Source: Pelomonas parva (lineage in GTDB: Bacteria > Pseudomonadota > Gammaproteobacteria > Burkholderiales > Burkholderiaceae_C). From it: 64,000 bases of DNA. Shown one piece after another: positions 55,418 through 63,245 of the stretch. Each line of letters begins with the position of its first letter. Positions within the stretch are counted from its first letter, which is position 1. Under the pieces are notes generated by a model. The model did not search any database. It saw only the letters and a list, made by a program, of their open reading frames with translations, and was not told where the DNA came from. The stretch lies in NCBI RefSeq assembly GCF_043555835.1, contig NZ_JBIGHV010000012.1:1-64000 (forward strand). The letters run 5' to 3'. Both the position numbers and the translations under genes were made by a program.

Positions 55418-55603
55418 GCGGCATCAAAGGCGGTTAGCCGGGTCATTTCGGGCTTTATCCGGCCTTAGCTCTGCCGAGGCCTCGGCACCATGGCTTCACA
55501 CAGAAGTCCGCCGAGGCAAACATGCAAAAGCCCCCACGCTCACTCCGTTCGCTGCCCCCCAAGGGGGCGCGTCAGCACCTTCGGACGGCCGGGCGGGGCT
55601 GAC
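55418..55603. repeat. Intergenic palindrome and Burkholderiales-type GC repeat
   Basis: GCCGAGG-CCTCGGC at 55473-55486 is a perfect 14-bp palindrome. At 55526-55570 the sequence beginning AAAAGCCCCCACGCTCACTC and ending in GCCCCC-caa-GGGGGC is of a kind I recall as a frequent intergenic repeat in Burkholderiales genomes. It ends in a strong hairpin and may terminate the ECF cluster. Confidence 0.5.
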
Positions 55604-55972
55604 ATGTTGATCCCCCTGCACCTGATCCCCGTCCCCGCCGACGAACCGCGCGGCGCGGACGACCCGGGCCATGCCTGGACCGGCCTGACGATCGCGCAGG
55701 GCGTGCACCTGGGCGACATCCGCGCGCTGGGGCTGACAGGGGTGGGCACGGCGAACGGCCCAGTCGGTACCGGCAGCCTGCTGCGCTTCGGCCAGCTGAT
55801 GAACGACGCCGGCCTGGCCATCAACCCCACCCGCATGCTGTACGACCGCCACTACGCCTACGAGCGCCTGGCGGACGGCCATGCCAGCGATCACCCGGGT
55901 CTGCGTCAGCTGGCGCTGGAGTTGTTCGAGGCCTACCAGGCTGCCGGCGAATGGATCGGCCTGGCCCATTGA
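55604..55972 (+). CDS. Protein of unknown function
   Basis: 122 residues from ATG 55604 (MLIPLHLIPVPADEP); the frame is open upstream through the repeat, but that part is not protein-like. No signal peptide or membrane helix. Conserved-looking segments are HAWTGLTIAQGVHLGDIRALGLTG, GTGSLLRFGQLMNDAGLAINPTRMLYDRHYAYERLADGH and a helical C terminus. I do not recognise a family. It stands alone between the ECF cluster and the S46 peptidase gene. Confidence 0.65.
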   Translation: MLIPLHLIPVPADEPRGADDPGHAWTGLTIAQGVHLGDIRALGLTGVGTANGPVGTGSLLRFGQLMNDAGLAINPTRMLYDRHYAYERLADGHASDHPGLRQLALELFEAYQAAGEWIGLAH

Positions 55973-56065
55973 GGGTTTGTCCAGGCCGAAGCCTGTCTTT
56001 CCTCACTCGGGGAGTTTGAGCCTCTCGCGGTAGTCTCGCGGTTTCGCCTTTCAGCCGAACCCGCC

Positions 56066-58252
56066 ATGACCCGTTTCTCCCTTTCGCTGTTGGCTGCCGC
56101 GTCGCTGGCCGCCACCACTGCCCATGCCGACGAAGGCATGTGGATGCCCAAGCAGCTGCCGCAGATCGCCAAGGCCTTGAAGGCCGGCGGCCTGGCGCTG
56201 GACCCGGCCAAGCTCAATGACCTGACCGCCTTCCCGATGGGCGCCGTCGTCGGCCTGCCCGGCTGCACGGGCAGCTTCGTGTCGGCGCAAGGCCTGGTGG
56301 TCTCCAACCACCACTGCATCTACGGCAGCATCCAGTACAACTCCAAGCCCGACCGCGACCTGCTGAAGAACGGCTTCTACGCCGCCACGCTGGCCGACGA
56401 GCTGCCCGCCGCGCCCGGCACCCGCGTGCTCGTCACCGTCGACATGAAGGACGTGACGGCCGAGGTGCTGAGCGCGCAGACACAGGCGCTGACCGGCAAG
56501 GTCCGCACCGACGCCATCGAGGCGGCGCAGAAGCGCCTCGTCTCTGCCTGCGAGGCCGACGCCGGCCACCGCTGCAACGTCTACGCCTTCTTCGGCGGCC
56601 TGCAATACCAGCTCATCAAGCAGATGGAGATCCGCGACGTGCGGCTGGTGCACGCGCCGGCCACCGGCGTGGGCCTGTTCGGCGGCGATGCCGACAACTG
56701 GGTCTGGCCGCGCCACACCGGCGACTACAGCTTCTACCGTGCCTATGTGGGCGCGGACGGCAAGCCTGCCGAGTTCAGCAAGGACAACAAGCCCTACACG
56801 CCCAGGCACCACCTCAAGTTCGCCTCGCCGCTGACCAGCCCGCTGAACGAGGGCGACTTCGTCATGGTGGCCGGCTACCCGGGCTCCACGGCCCGCCACC
56901 GCCTGCCCCGTGAGGTGGACTTCGCCTTCGGCTGGCAGCAGCCGGCGCGCGCCAAGGCGATGGGCGAAGCTATCGACCTCATCAAGGCCGAAACCGCCGG
57001 CCGCCGCGACGGCGAGATCAAGGTGGCCGACCGCATCGCGGGCCTGCAGAACACCTACAAGAACTACCAGGGCCAGCAGCAGAGCTTCGACGGCAGCGAC
57101 ATCCTGGCCCGCCGCCAGGCCGGCTACGAGCGGCTCAAGGCCTGGGTCAACGCTTCGCCCGAGCGCAGGGCGCGCTACGGCGCCGACATCGCCGCCACCG
57201 AAAGCCTGCTGGCCGAGCGCGAGGCCATCCAGCGCGCCGAGTACCTGGCGCCCTTCATGACCCCGCAGCTGCTGAGCGCCGCGCGCCAGCTCTACTTGCT
57301 GGCGCACGAGCGCGCCAAGCCCGACGCCGAGCGCAAGTCCGGCTACCAGGACCGCGACCTGCCGCGCATCCGCGCCGGCCAGCAGTCGCTGGAGCGCCGC
57401 TATGACGAGCCGTCTGACAAGCGCGTGGCGGCCCACTTCCTGGCGCAGTACCTGGCCCAGCCGGCCGGCTCGCTGAACCCCGCTTGGGTCCAGGCCTACG
57501 GGCTGAAGGCCGGCCAGGACGAGGCGGCCATCCGCGCCCAGCTGGACAAGGTCTATGCCGGCAGCAAGCTGGCCGACACGGCCTTCCGCCTGTCCTGGCT
57601 GGACAAGGACGTGGCCGCCTTCAAGGCCAGCGACGACGCCTTCATCAAGGCCGCCGTCGCGCTGTACGACGACGACCGCCGGCTGGAGAACCGCGACAAG
57701 GAGCTGGGCGGCAAGCTGCAGAAGGCCTATGCCGGTACGCAGCAGGCGCTGATCGACTACCACGCCAGCCGTGGCGAAGCCGTCTACCCCGATGCCAACA
57801 GCACGCTGCGCATCAGCTTCGGCAAGGTGCAGGCGCGCAGCCCCGGCACTGACGGCAGCAACTGGACGGCGTTCACGACGCTGCGCGGCATCGTCGCCAA
57901 GCACAAGGGCCCGGTGGAGGCCGGTGGCGAGTTCAACGCGCCGGCCGAGCAGCTGGCCGCCATCAAGGCGCGCAACTTCGGTCCCTACGGCGTGAAGGCG
58001 CTGGACTCGGTGCCCGTCAACTTCCTGTCGACGCTGGACAGCACGGGTGGCAACTCCGGCAGCCCGGTGCTGAACAAGCGCGCGGAGGTCGTGGGCCTGC
58101 TGTTCGACGGCACGTTGGACGCCGTCATCTCCGACTGGGACTTCAACCCCAAGATGGTCCGCAGCATCAGCGTCGACTCGCGCTACATGCTGTGGCAGAT
58201 GAGCGTGGTGGACAAGACGACGCGGCTGCTCGACGAGATGGGTGTCAAGTAA
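56066..58252 (+). CDS. S46 family dipeptidyl peptidase (DPP7/DPP11-like)
   Basis: 728 residues. A signal peptide (FSLSLLAAASLAATTAHA) leads to the motif DEGMWMPKQLPQI. The chymotrypsin-like fold of S46 has the catalytic His in GLVVSNHHCIYGSIQ, an Asp in the VWPRHTGDYSFYRAY region and the Ser in STGGNSGSPVLNKRAE near residue 660. The central helical domain caps the site. These exopeptidases release dipeptides from the N terminus in the periplasm; DPP7 and DPP11 differ in S1 specificity, which I do not assign. Length fits the family. It converges with yceI. Confidence 0.94.
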   Translation: MTRFSLSLLAAASLAATTAHADEGMWMPKQLPQIAKALKAGGLALDPAKLNDLTAFPMGAVVGLPGCTGSFVSAQGLVVSNHHCIYGSIQYNSKPDRDLLKNGFYAATLADELPAAPGTRVLVTVDMKDVTAEVLSAQTQALTGKVRTDAIEAAQKRLVSACEADAGHRCNVYAFFGGLQYQLIKQMEIRDVRLVHAPATGVGLFGGDADNWVWPRHTGDYSFYRAYVGADGKPAEFSKDNKPYTPRHHLKFASPLTSPLNEGDFVMVAGYPGSTARHRLPREVDFAFGWQQPARAKAMGEAIDLIKAETAGRRDGEIKVADRIAGLQNTYKNYQGQQQSFDGSDILARRQAGYERLKAWVNASPERRARYGADIAATESLLAEREAIQRAEYLAPFMTPQLLSAARQLYLLAHERAKPDAERKSGYQDRDLPRIRAGQQSLERRYDEPSDKRVAAHFLAQYLAQPAGSLNPAWVQAYGLKAGQDEAAIRAQLDKVYAGSKLADTAFRLSWLDKDVAAFKASDDAFIKAAVALYDDDRRLENRDKELGGKLQKAYAGTQQALIDYHASRGEAVYPDANSTLRISFGKVQARSPGTDGSNWTAFTTLRGIVAKHKGPVEAGGEFNAPAEQLAAIKARNFGPYGVKALDSVPVNFLSTLDSTGGNSGSPVLNKRAEVVGLLFDGTLDAVISDWDFNPKMVRSISVDSRYMLWQMSVVDKTTRLLDEMGVK

Positions 58253-58274
58253 GCCGCCCCGGGCCAAGGGGTGC

Positions 58275-58841
58275 TTACTCCTTGGCCACGGCCTCCACCT
58301 GGATGCGCAACTGCACATCCATCTTGAAGCCCCAGTCCTTGCCGGCCGCGAGCCCGAAGTCCTCGCGGTTGAAGCTGCCCGACGCGTCCGCGCCGCACAG
58401 GTCGCGCTTGTGCAGCGGGTGGGGGATGCACTTGAGCTGGTGGATGACCAGCGTCATCGGCTTGCTGCGGCCGTTCAGCGTCAGCTCGCCGACCAGCTTG
58501 TTCGGCACGCCGCCGCTGGCGCCGTCGAAGCGGCCCTCGAACGTCGCGCTCGGGTTCTTCTCGGTATTGAAGAAGTCCTTGCCACGCGCCCAGGCGTTCA
58601 TTGCGTCCAGCCCGAAGTCGATGCTGGCCAGCTCCATCTGCACGTCCACGCTGCCACTGCCGTTAGCCTTGTCGTAGACGATGCTGCCGCTGCTCTTGTT
58701 GAGCTTGCCGCGCCAGACCGACAAGCCCATGTGGTCGGCTTCGAAACTGGGGTAGGTGTGCGTGGGATCGATGTCGTAGGTGACCGGCGCGGCCTGGGCG
58801 AGCGAGGTGGCGAGTGCCGCGAGCAACAGCAGGTGTTTCAT
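58275..58841 (-). CDS. YceI family periplasmic lipid-binding protein
   Basis: 188 residues from ATG 58841 (MKHLLLLAALATSLAQA, signal peptide). The mature part is the YceI lipocalin-like barrel: YDIDPTHTYPSFEADHMGLSVWRGKL, VDVQMELASIDFGLDAMNAWARGKDFFN, and the C-terminal FNREDFGLAAGKDWGFKMDVQLRIQVEA. Members bind polyisoprenoids in the periplasm. Two cysteines (LKCIPHPLHKRDLCG) probably pair. It shares an 83-bp divergent intergenic region with the following lipoprotein gene. Confidence 0.94.
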   Translation of the reverse strand: MKHLLLLAALATSLAQAAPVTYDIDPTHTYPSFEADHMGLSVWRGKLNKSSGSIVYDKANGSGSVDVQMELASIDFGLDAMNAWARGKDFFNTEKNPSATFEGRFDGASGGVPNKLVGELTLNGRSKPMTLVIHQLKCIPHPLHKRDLCGADASGSFNREDFGLAAGKDWGFKMDVQLRIQVEAVAKE

Positions 58842-58924
58842 CTGGGCTTCTTGAGAGGGGAAAGGGATGCCTGACACTATGACGAAGCAGGCCGCACGAT
58901 TTCGACAGGAGCCATCATCGCGCC

Positions 58925-60247
58925 ATGAACCTTCGCCCACTGCTCGCCTTGTTGACGCTCGCGCTCGCCGCCTGCGCGCCGCTGCAACCGCCGCAGAAGC
59001 CACCCGAGAAGCGCTACACCGCCGCCGAGTTGCTGGCGCTGCAGCCGGCCGACTTCGCCTGGCCGGCCACGTCGCAGGAAGGCGAGCGCGCGCTGCGCGG
59101 GCAGGCGCTGGCCGACATCCGCGCGGTGCTCTCACTGCCGCCCGGCCCGGAGCGCGACGCCGCGTTGCCGCAACTCTTCGGGCGTGTTGCTCACCACAAC
59201 GCCGAGGTCTCAGCCGCGCGCACGTTGCTGCTGGAGGCGTTGCCCACGCTGGGCCAGCGTGACGCCGAATATCAGCGCGCGCTGCTGACCGCCGCGCACA
59301 CGCTGTACCCCGCCGAGTCCGCGCCGCTGCTCTGGCCGCTGCTGCCGCAGCTCACGGCCAGCAAGCCCTTCGCCATCGCGGCCTACACGCTGTTGCAGGC
59401 CGACCCCGGTGCCGTGCCGCGGCTGCTCGACCTCGTGCAGCGCCAGTTCCCCGGCTGGGCCGACGATGCGCGGCTGACTGCCTTGATGCTGCGCCTGCGT
59501 CCCTCGGCCGCCGCGCAGCCGCCGCTGCCCGACCTGCTCGCTGCGCCGCTGCGGCCGGGCTTCGCCGTCGTCTACAGCCTGCAGCGCCCCGGCCGCCTGC
59601 AGATGGGCCTGGCGCTGGTGCGCGGGGCCGATGGCCGCTTCGTGCGTGACGCATCCGGCCAGCTCTTCACGTCGCCCCAGCTCGCGCTGGCGCGCACTAG
59701 TCTGCCCGGCACCATCACCAATGGCAACACGCCGCAGGGCTTGTTCACCATCGTCGGCGCCGGCACGGCCACCAACCCCAGCATCGGCCCCACGCCCTAC
59801 CTGCACAGCAAGCTGCCCGTCGAGGCGACGGTGGCGGAGTTCGAGCATGCCGACGCGGCGCCTGCGGCGGCTTGGAGCGAGGCCGTCTACGGCAGCTTCC
59901 TGCCCGAGAGCTGGCGCCGCTGGCTGCCCATCCACGAAGCCTGGCTCGCCGGCCGCGCCGGCCGCGACGACATCATCATCCACGGCACCACGGTCAACCC
60001 GGCCTACTACGCCGGCACGAGCTACTTCCCCGGCACGCCGCAGCAGGGCTGCATGGTGTCCAGCGAGAGCTGGGACCCCGCCACCGGGCGGCTGCTGGCC
60101 AGCCGGCAACTGACGCTGGCCCAGGCCTACGCGGCGGCCAGCGCGCGTGAAGACCTGGCGGGCTATCTGATCGTCGTGGAGCTGCCGGGCGAGGGCCCGG
60201 TGACGCCCGCCGAGGCGAGCGCGCTCGTGCTCGCCGCCGCACGTTGA
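58925..60247 (+). CDS. Lipoprotein with L,D-transpeptidase-like C-terminal domain
   Basis: 440 residues. The lipobox is LAACAP near residue 17. Residues about 30-200 are helical and may be a repeat or scaffold domain. The C-terminal part has YkuD-like features: GTITNGNTPQGLFTIVGAGT, DIIIHGTTVNPAYY with the conserved His-Gly, and QQGCMVSSES with the candidate catalytic Cys. The usual [S/T]HGC motif reads QQGC, so the second His is replaced by Gln. It may crosslink or anchor peptidoglycan, or be a non-catalytic relative. Next gene is 10 bp downstream. Confidence 0.75.
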   Translation: MNLRPLLALLTLALAACAPLQPPQKPPEKRYTAAELLALQPADFAWPATSQEGERALRGQALADIRAVLSLPPGPERDAALPQLFGRVAHHNAEVSAARTLLLEALPTLGQRDAEYQRALLTAAHTLYPAESAPLLWPLLPQLTASKPFAIAAYTLLQADPGAVPRLLDLVQRQFPGWADDARLTALMLRLRPSAAAQPPLPDLLAAPLRPGFAVVYSLQRPGRLQMGLALVRGADGRFVRDASGQLFTSPQLALARTSLPGTITNGNTPQGLFTIVGAGTATNPSIGPTPYLHSKLPVEATVAEFEHADAAPAAAWSEAVYGSFLPESWRRWLPIHEAWLAGRAGRDDIIIHGTTVNPAYYAGTSYFPGTPQQGCMVSSESWDPATGRLLASRQLTLAQAYAAASAREDLAGYLIVVELPGEGPVTPAEASALVLAAAR

Positions 60248-60257
60248 AGGAGACCTC

Positions 60258-60818
60258 ATGCGAACCTGCCTGATGGCCGCCCTGGCCCTTGCCCTGGCCA
60301 CGCCTGGCGCCGTGATGGCGCAGGACGCTGCCGCCAAGCCCGCCGTCAGCGCCGATGGCCGGGAGCTGATCGACGCCGGTACCGGGCTGGTCTGGTCGCG
60401 CTGCGTGGAGGGCATGACCTGGGATGGCCTGCGCTGCGCCGGCGAGATCAAGCTGGCCACGCACGCCGAAGCACTGGCCCTGGCGCGTGCGCGCAGCGAG
60501 GCCGACGGCCGCCTCTGGCGTGTGCCGCGTGCGCAGGAGTTGAAGCGGCTGCCCGAACACCTCGGCAACGCGCGGCAGGCCGCCGCGCTGCTGCCCGATG
60601 CGCCCAGCGGCTGGTACTGGAGCAGTACCGTCCGCATCGAAAGCGAAGCGGTGAACAAGTACAGCTACGGCAACGTGCAGCGGGGCACGACGGAGCGGCA
60701 GGTCGACCGGCTGTCTCCGCAGACGGGCTGGATGGTGGAGCAGCCTGGCGGCGCGGTGCGCGACAGCCCCAAGCGCGAGAAGCGGCTGGTGCGGCTGGTG
60801 CCCGCGCTGGCGCCTTGA
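60258..60818 (+). CDS. DUF1566 (Lcl-like C-terminal) exported protein
   Basis: 186 residues. The signal peptide is CLMAALALALATPGAVMA. The DUF1566 fold is seen in LIDAGTGLVWSRCVEGMTWDGLRCAGE, HAEALALARARSEADGRLWRVPRAQELKRL and SGWYWSSTVRIES, ending in KREKRLVRLV. Two cysteines in the first block may pair. Members occur in many secreted bacterial proteins, and their function is not known to me. It is encoded between the L,D-transpeptidase-like lipoprotein and ynfA, all on one strand and tightly spaced. Confidence 0.88.
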   Translation: MRTCLMAALALALATPGAVMAQDAAAKPAVSADGRELIDAGTGLVWSRCVEGMTWDGLRCAGEIKLATHAEALALARARSEADGRLWRVPRAQELKRLPEHLGNARQAAALLPDAPSGWYWSSTVRIESEAVNKYSYGNVQRGTTERQVDRLSPQTGWMVEQPGGAVRDSPKREKRLVRLVPALAP

Positions 60819-60831
60819 GGGGATGGGCCCC

Positions 60832-61167
60832 ATGGACCTGCTCAAGACCTTCGCCCTCTTCGTCGTCACTGCCGTGGCCGAGATCGCCGGTTGCTACCTG
60901 CCCTGGTTGTGGTTGAAGCAGGGCGGCTCGGTCTGGCTGCTGCTGCCGGGCGCGGCCAGCCTGGCGCTGTTCGCGTGGCTGCTGTCGCTGCACCCGACAG
61001 CGGCGGGGCGGGTCTATGCGGCCTATGGTGGCGTCTACATCGGCGTGGCCATCGTCTGGCTGATGGTGGTGGACAAGGTCAAGCCGACGATGACCGACTG
61101 GGTCGGCGTGGCGTTGTGCCTTGCGGGCATGGCCGTCATCATGCTCGGGCCGCGTGCGGCCGCGTGA
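60832..61167 (+). CDS. ynfA: YnfA/UPF0060 family membrane protein
   Basis: 111 residues from ATG 60832, nine bases after GAGGGG; an ATG at 60823 would add three residues. Four membrane helices are visible, with the family core FVVTAVAEIAGCYLPWLWLKQG and YAAYGGVYIGVAIVWLMVVD. Relatives resemble small multidrug resistance transporters, but the physiological substrate is unclear. The stop codon abuts the stop of the next, convergent gene (TGATCA). Confidence 0.95.
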   Translation: MDLLKTFALFVVTAVAEIAGCYLPWLWLKQGGSVWLLLPGAASLALFAWLLSLHPTAAGRVYAAYGGVYIGVAIVWLMVVDKVKPTMTDWVGVALCLAGMAVIMLGPRAAA

Positions 61168-62301
61168 TCAGCGCACGAACACCATCTCCCCGTACTCCCA
61201 CCGCCACGGCACACCCGTCTCGCCAAGGATGAACTCGACGAGGCGTGGGAAGGCCCGCTCCGCCCGCACGTCGTTGGCCAGGATGACGACGCAGCGCTTG
61301 CCCTGCTTCACGCAGACCCAGGTGTTGCCCGTGCTGTCGTTGTGCCCGCCCTTGTAGAAGCCCGCGCCGTGCGGCCCGGTGAAGGCGATGACGCCCAGGC
61401 CTGCGGCGAGGTCCGCGCGGCGCTTCTCGGGCGGCAGTTCCGCTTGCAGCGTCGGGAACTGCGTGGCCGTCGTGATGGGCAGATGCGGCGCGGTGAGCGT
61501 GGCCAGGTTGGCGCTGTTGACGTAGCCGGCGGCCATCTTCGCCATGTCGGCGATGGTCGTGTCCATCGACCCCGCCACGCGCACCTTGCTGCGTTCGTCG
61601 TGCGGTTCGACGCTGCCGTCTTCCTTCCAGCCGTCGGCCAGGTTGGGGCGGAAGTCGGCCCGCCACATCAGGCTGGTGCGCGTCATGCCTAACGGCGTGA
61701 ATACACGGTGCTGCACTTCGGCGCCCACGTCCAGCTTGAGGCCGTGCTCCAGCACGAACTGCAGCAGGATCAGCCCCTCGCCCGAGTAGGCGTAGCGCGT
61801 GCCGGGGTCGAAGTGCATGCGCAGCCGGCGGTCGGTCTCCAGGAAGGCGAAGTTGGCGAAGCCGCTGCTGTGCGTCAGCAGCATGCGTGCGGTGAGCTGG
61901 CGCCAGCGCGGCTCGTCCGCCAGGTGGCGCCAGGGGCCGGACTTGGGGTCGTTGGGGTAGTCCGGCAGCGGCTTGCCGAGATAGGCGGCCAGCGGCCGGT
62001 CCAGGTCGAGCTTGCCGTCTTCCACCAACTGCATGACCCAGTAGGCGAACACGGCCTTGGTCAGCGAGGCGCCGTACATGACGGTGTCGGGCTGCAGCGG
62101 CTCGCCCGCCGCGTTGCGCTTGCCGTAGGCGCCGACGTGGGTGACGCGGCCGTCGTCGATGACGGCCAGGGCCAGGCCTTGCGCCTGCGAGGCGGCCATC
62201 AGCCGCGCGACTTCGGTGTCGATGGCGGCGTGGTCGGGGATGGGCGCCGCAGCGGCGAACAGCGGCAGGGCGGCGAGGAGGGCGGCGGCGCGTTGCTTCA
62301 T
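61168..62301 (-). CDS. Secreted beta-lactamase-fold serine hydrolase
   Basis: 377 residues from ATG 62301. The signal peptide is KQRAAALLAALPLFAAAA. It belongs to the class C beta-lactamase/esterase superfamily: the SxxK motif is in YGASLTKAVFAY, the tyrosine motif is YAYSGEGL (YxS/N position), and the third motif is KGGHNDSTGN (in place of KTG/HxG). The active site looks complete. Substrate may be an ester, a peptidoglycan peptide or a beta-lactam; the sequence does not decide. It overlaps the DUF2785 gene by 4 bp (ATGA). Confidence 0.9.
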   Translation of the reverse strand: MKQRAAALLAALPLFAAAAPIPDHAAIDTEVARLMAASQAQGLALAVIDDGRVTHVGAYGKRNAAGEPLQPDTVMYGASLTKAVFAYWVMQLVEDGKLDLDRPLAAYLGKPLPDYPNDPKSGPWRHLADEPRWRQLTARMLLTHSSGFANFAFLETDRRLRMHFDPGTRYAYSGEGLILLQFVLEHGLKLDVGAEVQHRVFTPLGMTRTSLMWRADFRPNLADGWKEDGSVEPHDERSKVRVAGSMDTTIADMAKMAAGYVNSANLATLTAPHLPITTATQFPTLQAELPPEKRRADLAAGLGVIAFTGPHGAGFYKGGHNDSTGNTWVCVKQGKRCVVILANDVRAERAFPRLVEFILGETGVPWRWEYGEMVFVR

Positions 62302-63146
62302 GGCAGGCGGCGCATGGTTTTCTGCAGGGGCGCTTGCAGCTTGTCGCGCTGCTCGGCGTCGGCCACGTCCAGCACGCCGGCCAGCAGCGGCCACAGGAAG
62401 CCGCGCAGGTTGTGCAGGTCCGTGAAGGTGGCCTCGTCCCAGGCCTTGGCCTTTTGCAGCGGTGCCAGCAGGCCGTCCAGCCAGGCCTGCCACGCTGCGG
62501 CATCGGGGTTGAGCTTGAGCTGCAGCTGCAGCGCCGCGCGCGCCAGCCGCTGGCCTTCGCCGAAGCGGTAGGCGTGGCGGTGGTCGGCCAGCACCTGCGC
62601 GGTGACGGCGTCCAGCAGCGCCTGGCGCTGGGGCGCGCTCAGTGCGTCGTTCATGCCCAGCTGCAGGGCCAGGTCGGCGCCGTGGGCCACGCCGTGGCGC
62701 CAGCCCTCGCCGGCAATGAGCCCGCGGTAGTCGCTCACGCCGCTGAGATAGCGCACGGCATGGTCGACGAGGTCGGCGCGCTGCTCGGCAGTCATGAAGG
62801 GCTTGAGCCGGTCGGCCCGCGCCACCTCGGCCAGCGCCAGCACGGCGAAGGGCTGGTGCACGCCGGCCGCATCGGGCTTGGCGTCCAGCACGGCCACCAG
62901 CTCGGCGCGCAGGCGCAGCAGCGTGGCCGCGTCAAGCTTGCCAGCGCGCGACCAAGCCGAGAGCTGCTCGAAGGCGATGTCGTCGCGCAGCCTGGGGTCG
63001 GGGTGCGCCAGGCAGGGCAGCAGCGCCATGGCCTGCTGCTGGATGCGCGCGGCGTCGGCCTCGGTCTTGAGGCCGGTGGGCGGCGCGCAGGTCTGGGCCG
63101 TGGCGGCCAGGGACGAGAAGAGCAGCAGGGCGGCGAGGGGCTTCAT
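62298..63146 (-). CDS. DUF2785 family exported protein
   Basis: 282 residues from ATG 63146. A signal peptide (KPLAALLLFSSLAATAQT) is followed by a helical protein with the DUF2785 core: DPRLRDDIAFEQLSAW, FAVLALAEVARADRLKPFM, YLSGVSDYRGLIAGEGWRHGVAHGADLALQL and a C-terminal LHNLRGFLWPLLAGV. Catalytic function unknown; the WRHGVAHGAD segment is conserved and could bind a ligand. It is translationally coupled to the beta-lactamase-fold hydrolase, suggesting a shared envelope task. Confidence 0.88.
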   Translation of the reverse strand: MKPLAALLLFSSLAATAQTCAPPTGLKTEADAARIQQQAMALLPCLAHPDPRLRDDIAFEQLSAWSRAGKLDAATLLRLRAELVAVLDAKPDAAGVHQPFAVLALAEVARADRLKPFMTAEQRADLVDHAVRYLSGVSDYRGLIAGEGWRHGVAHGADLALQLGMNDALSAPQRQALLDAVTAQVLADHRHAYRFGEGQRLARAALQLQLKLNPDAAAWQAWLDGLLAPLQKAKAWDEATFTDLHNLRGFLWPLLAGVLDVADAEQRDKLQAPLQKTMRRLP

Positions 63147-63245
63147 GCGCCGCAGTAGCGCATGGCTGGGGCCGTGAGGCAAGTTCGGCGCGTGGGCAAG
63201 AACTACAGTCCCGGCCGCACGGCCCTTTTTGCCGTGGAGACGCCC

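Noticed and set aside
56051..58318. 755-codon minus-strand ORF opposite the S46 peptidase
   Set aside because: Antisense shadow; the peptidase carries a signal peptide and catalytic motifs in order.
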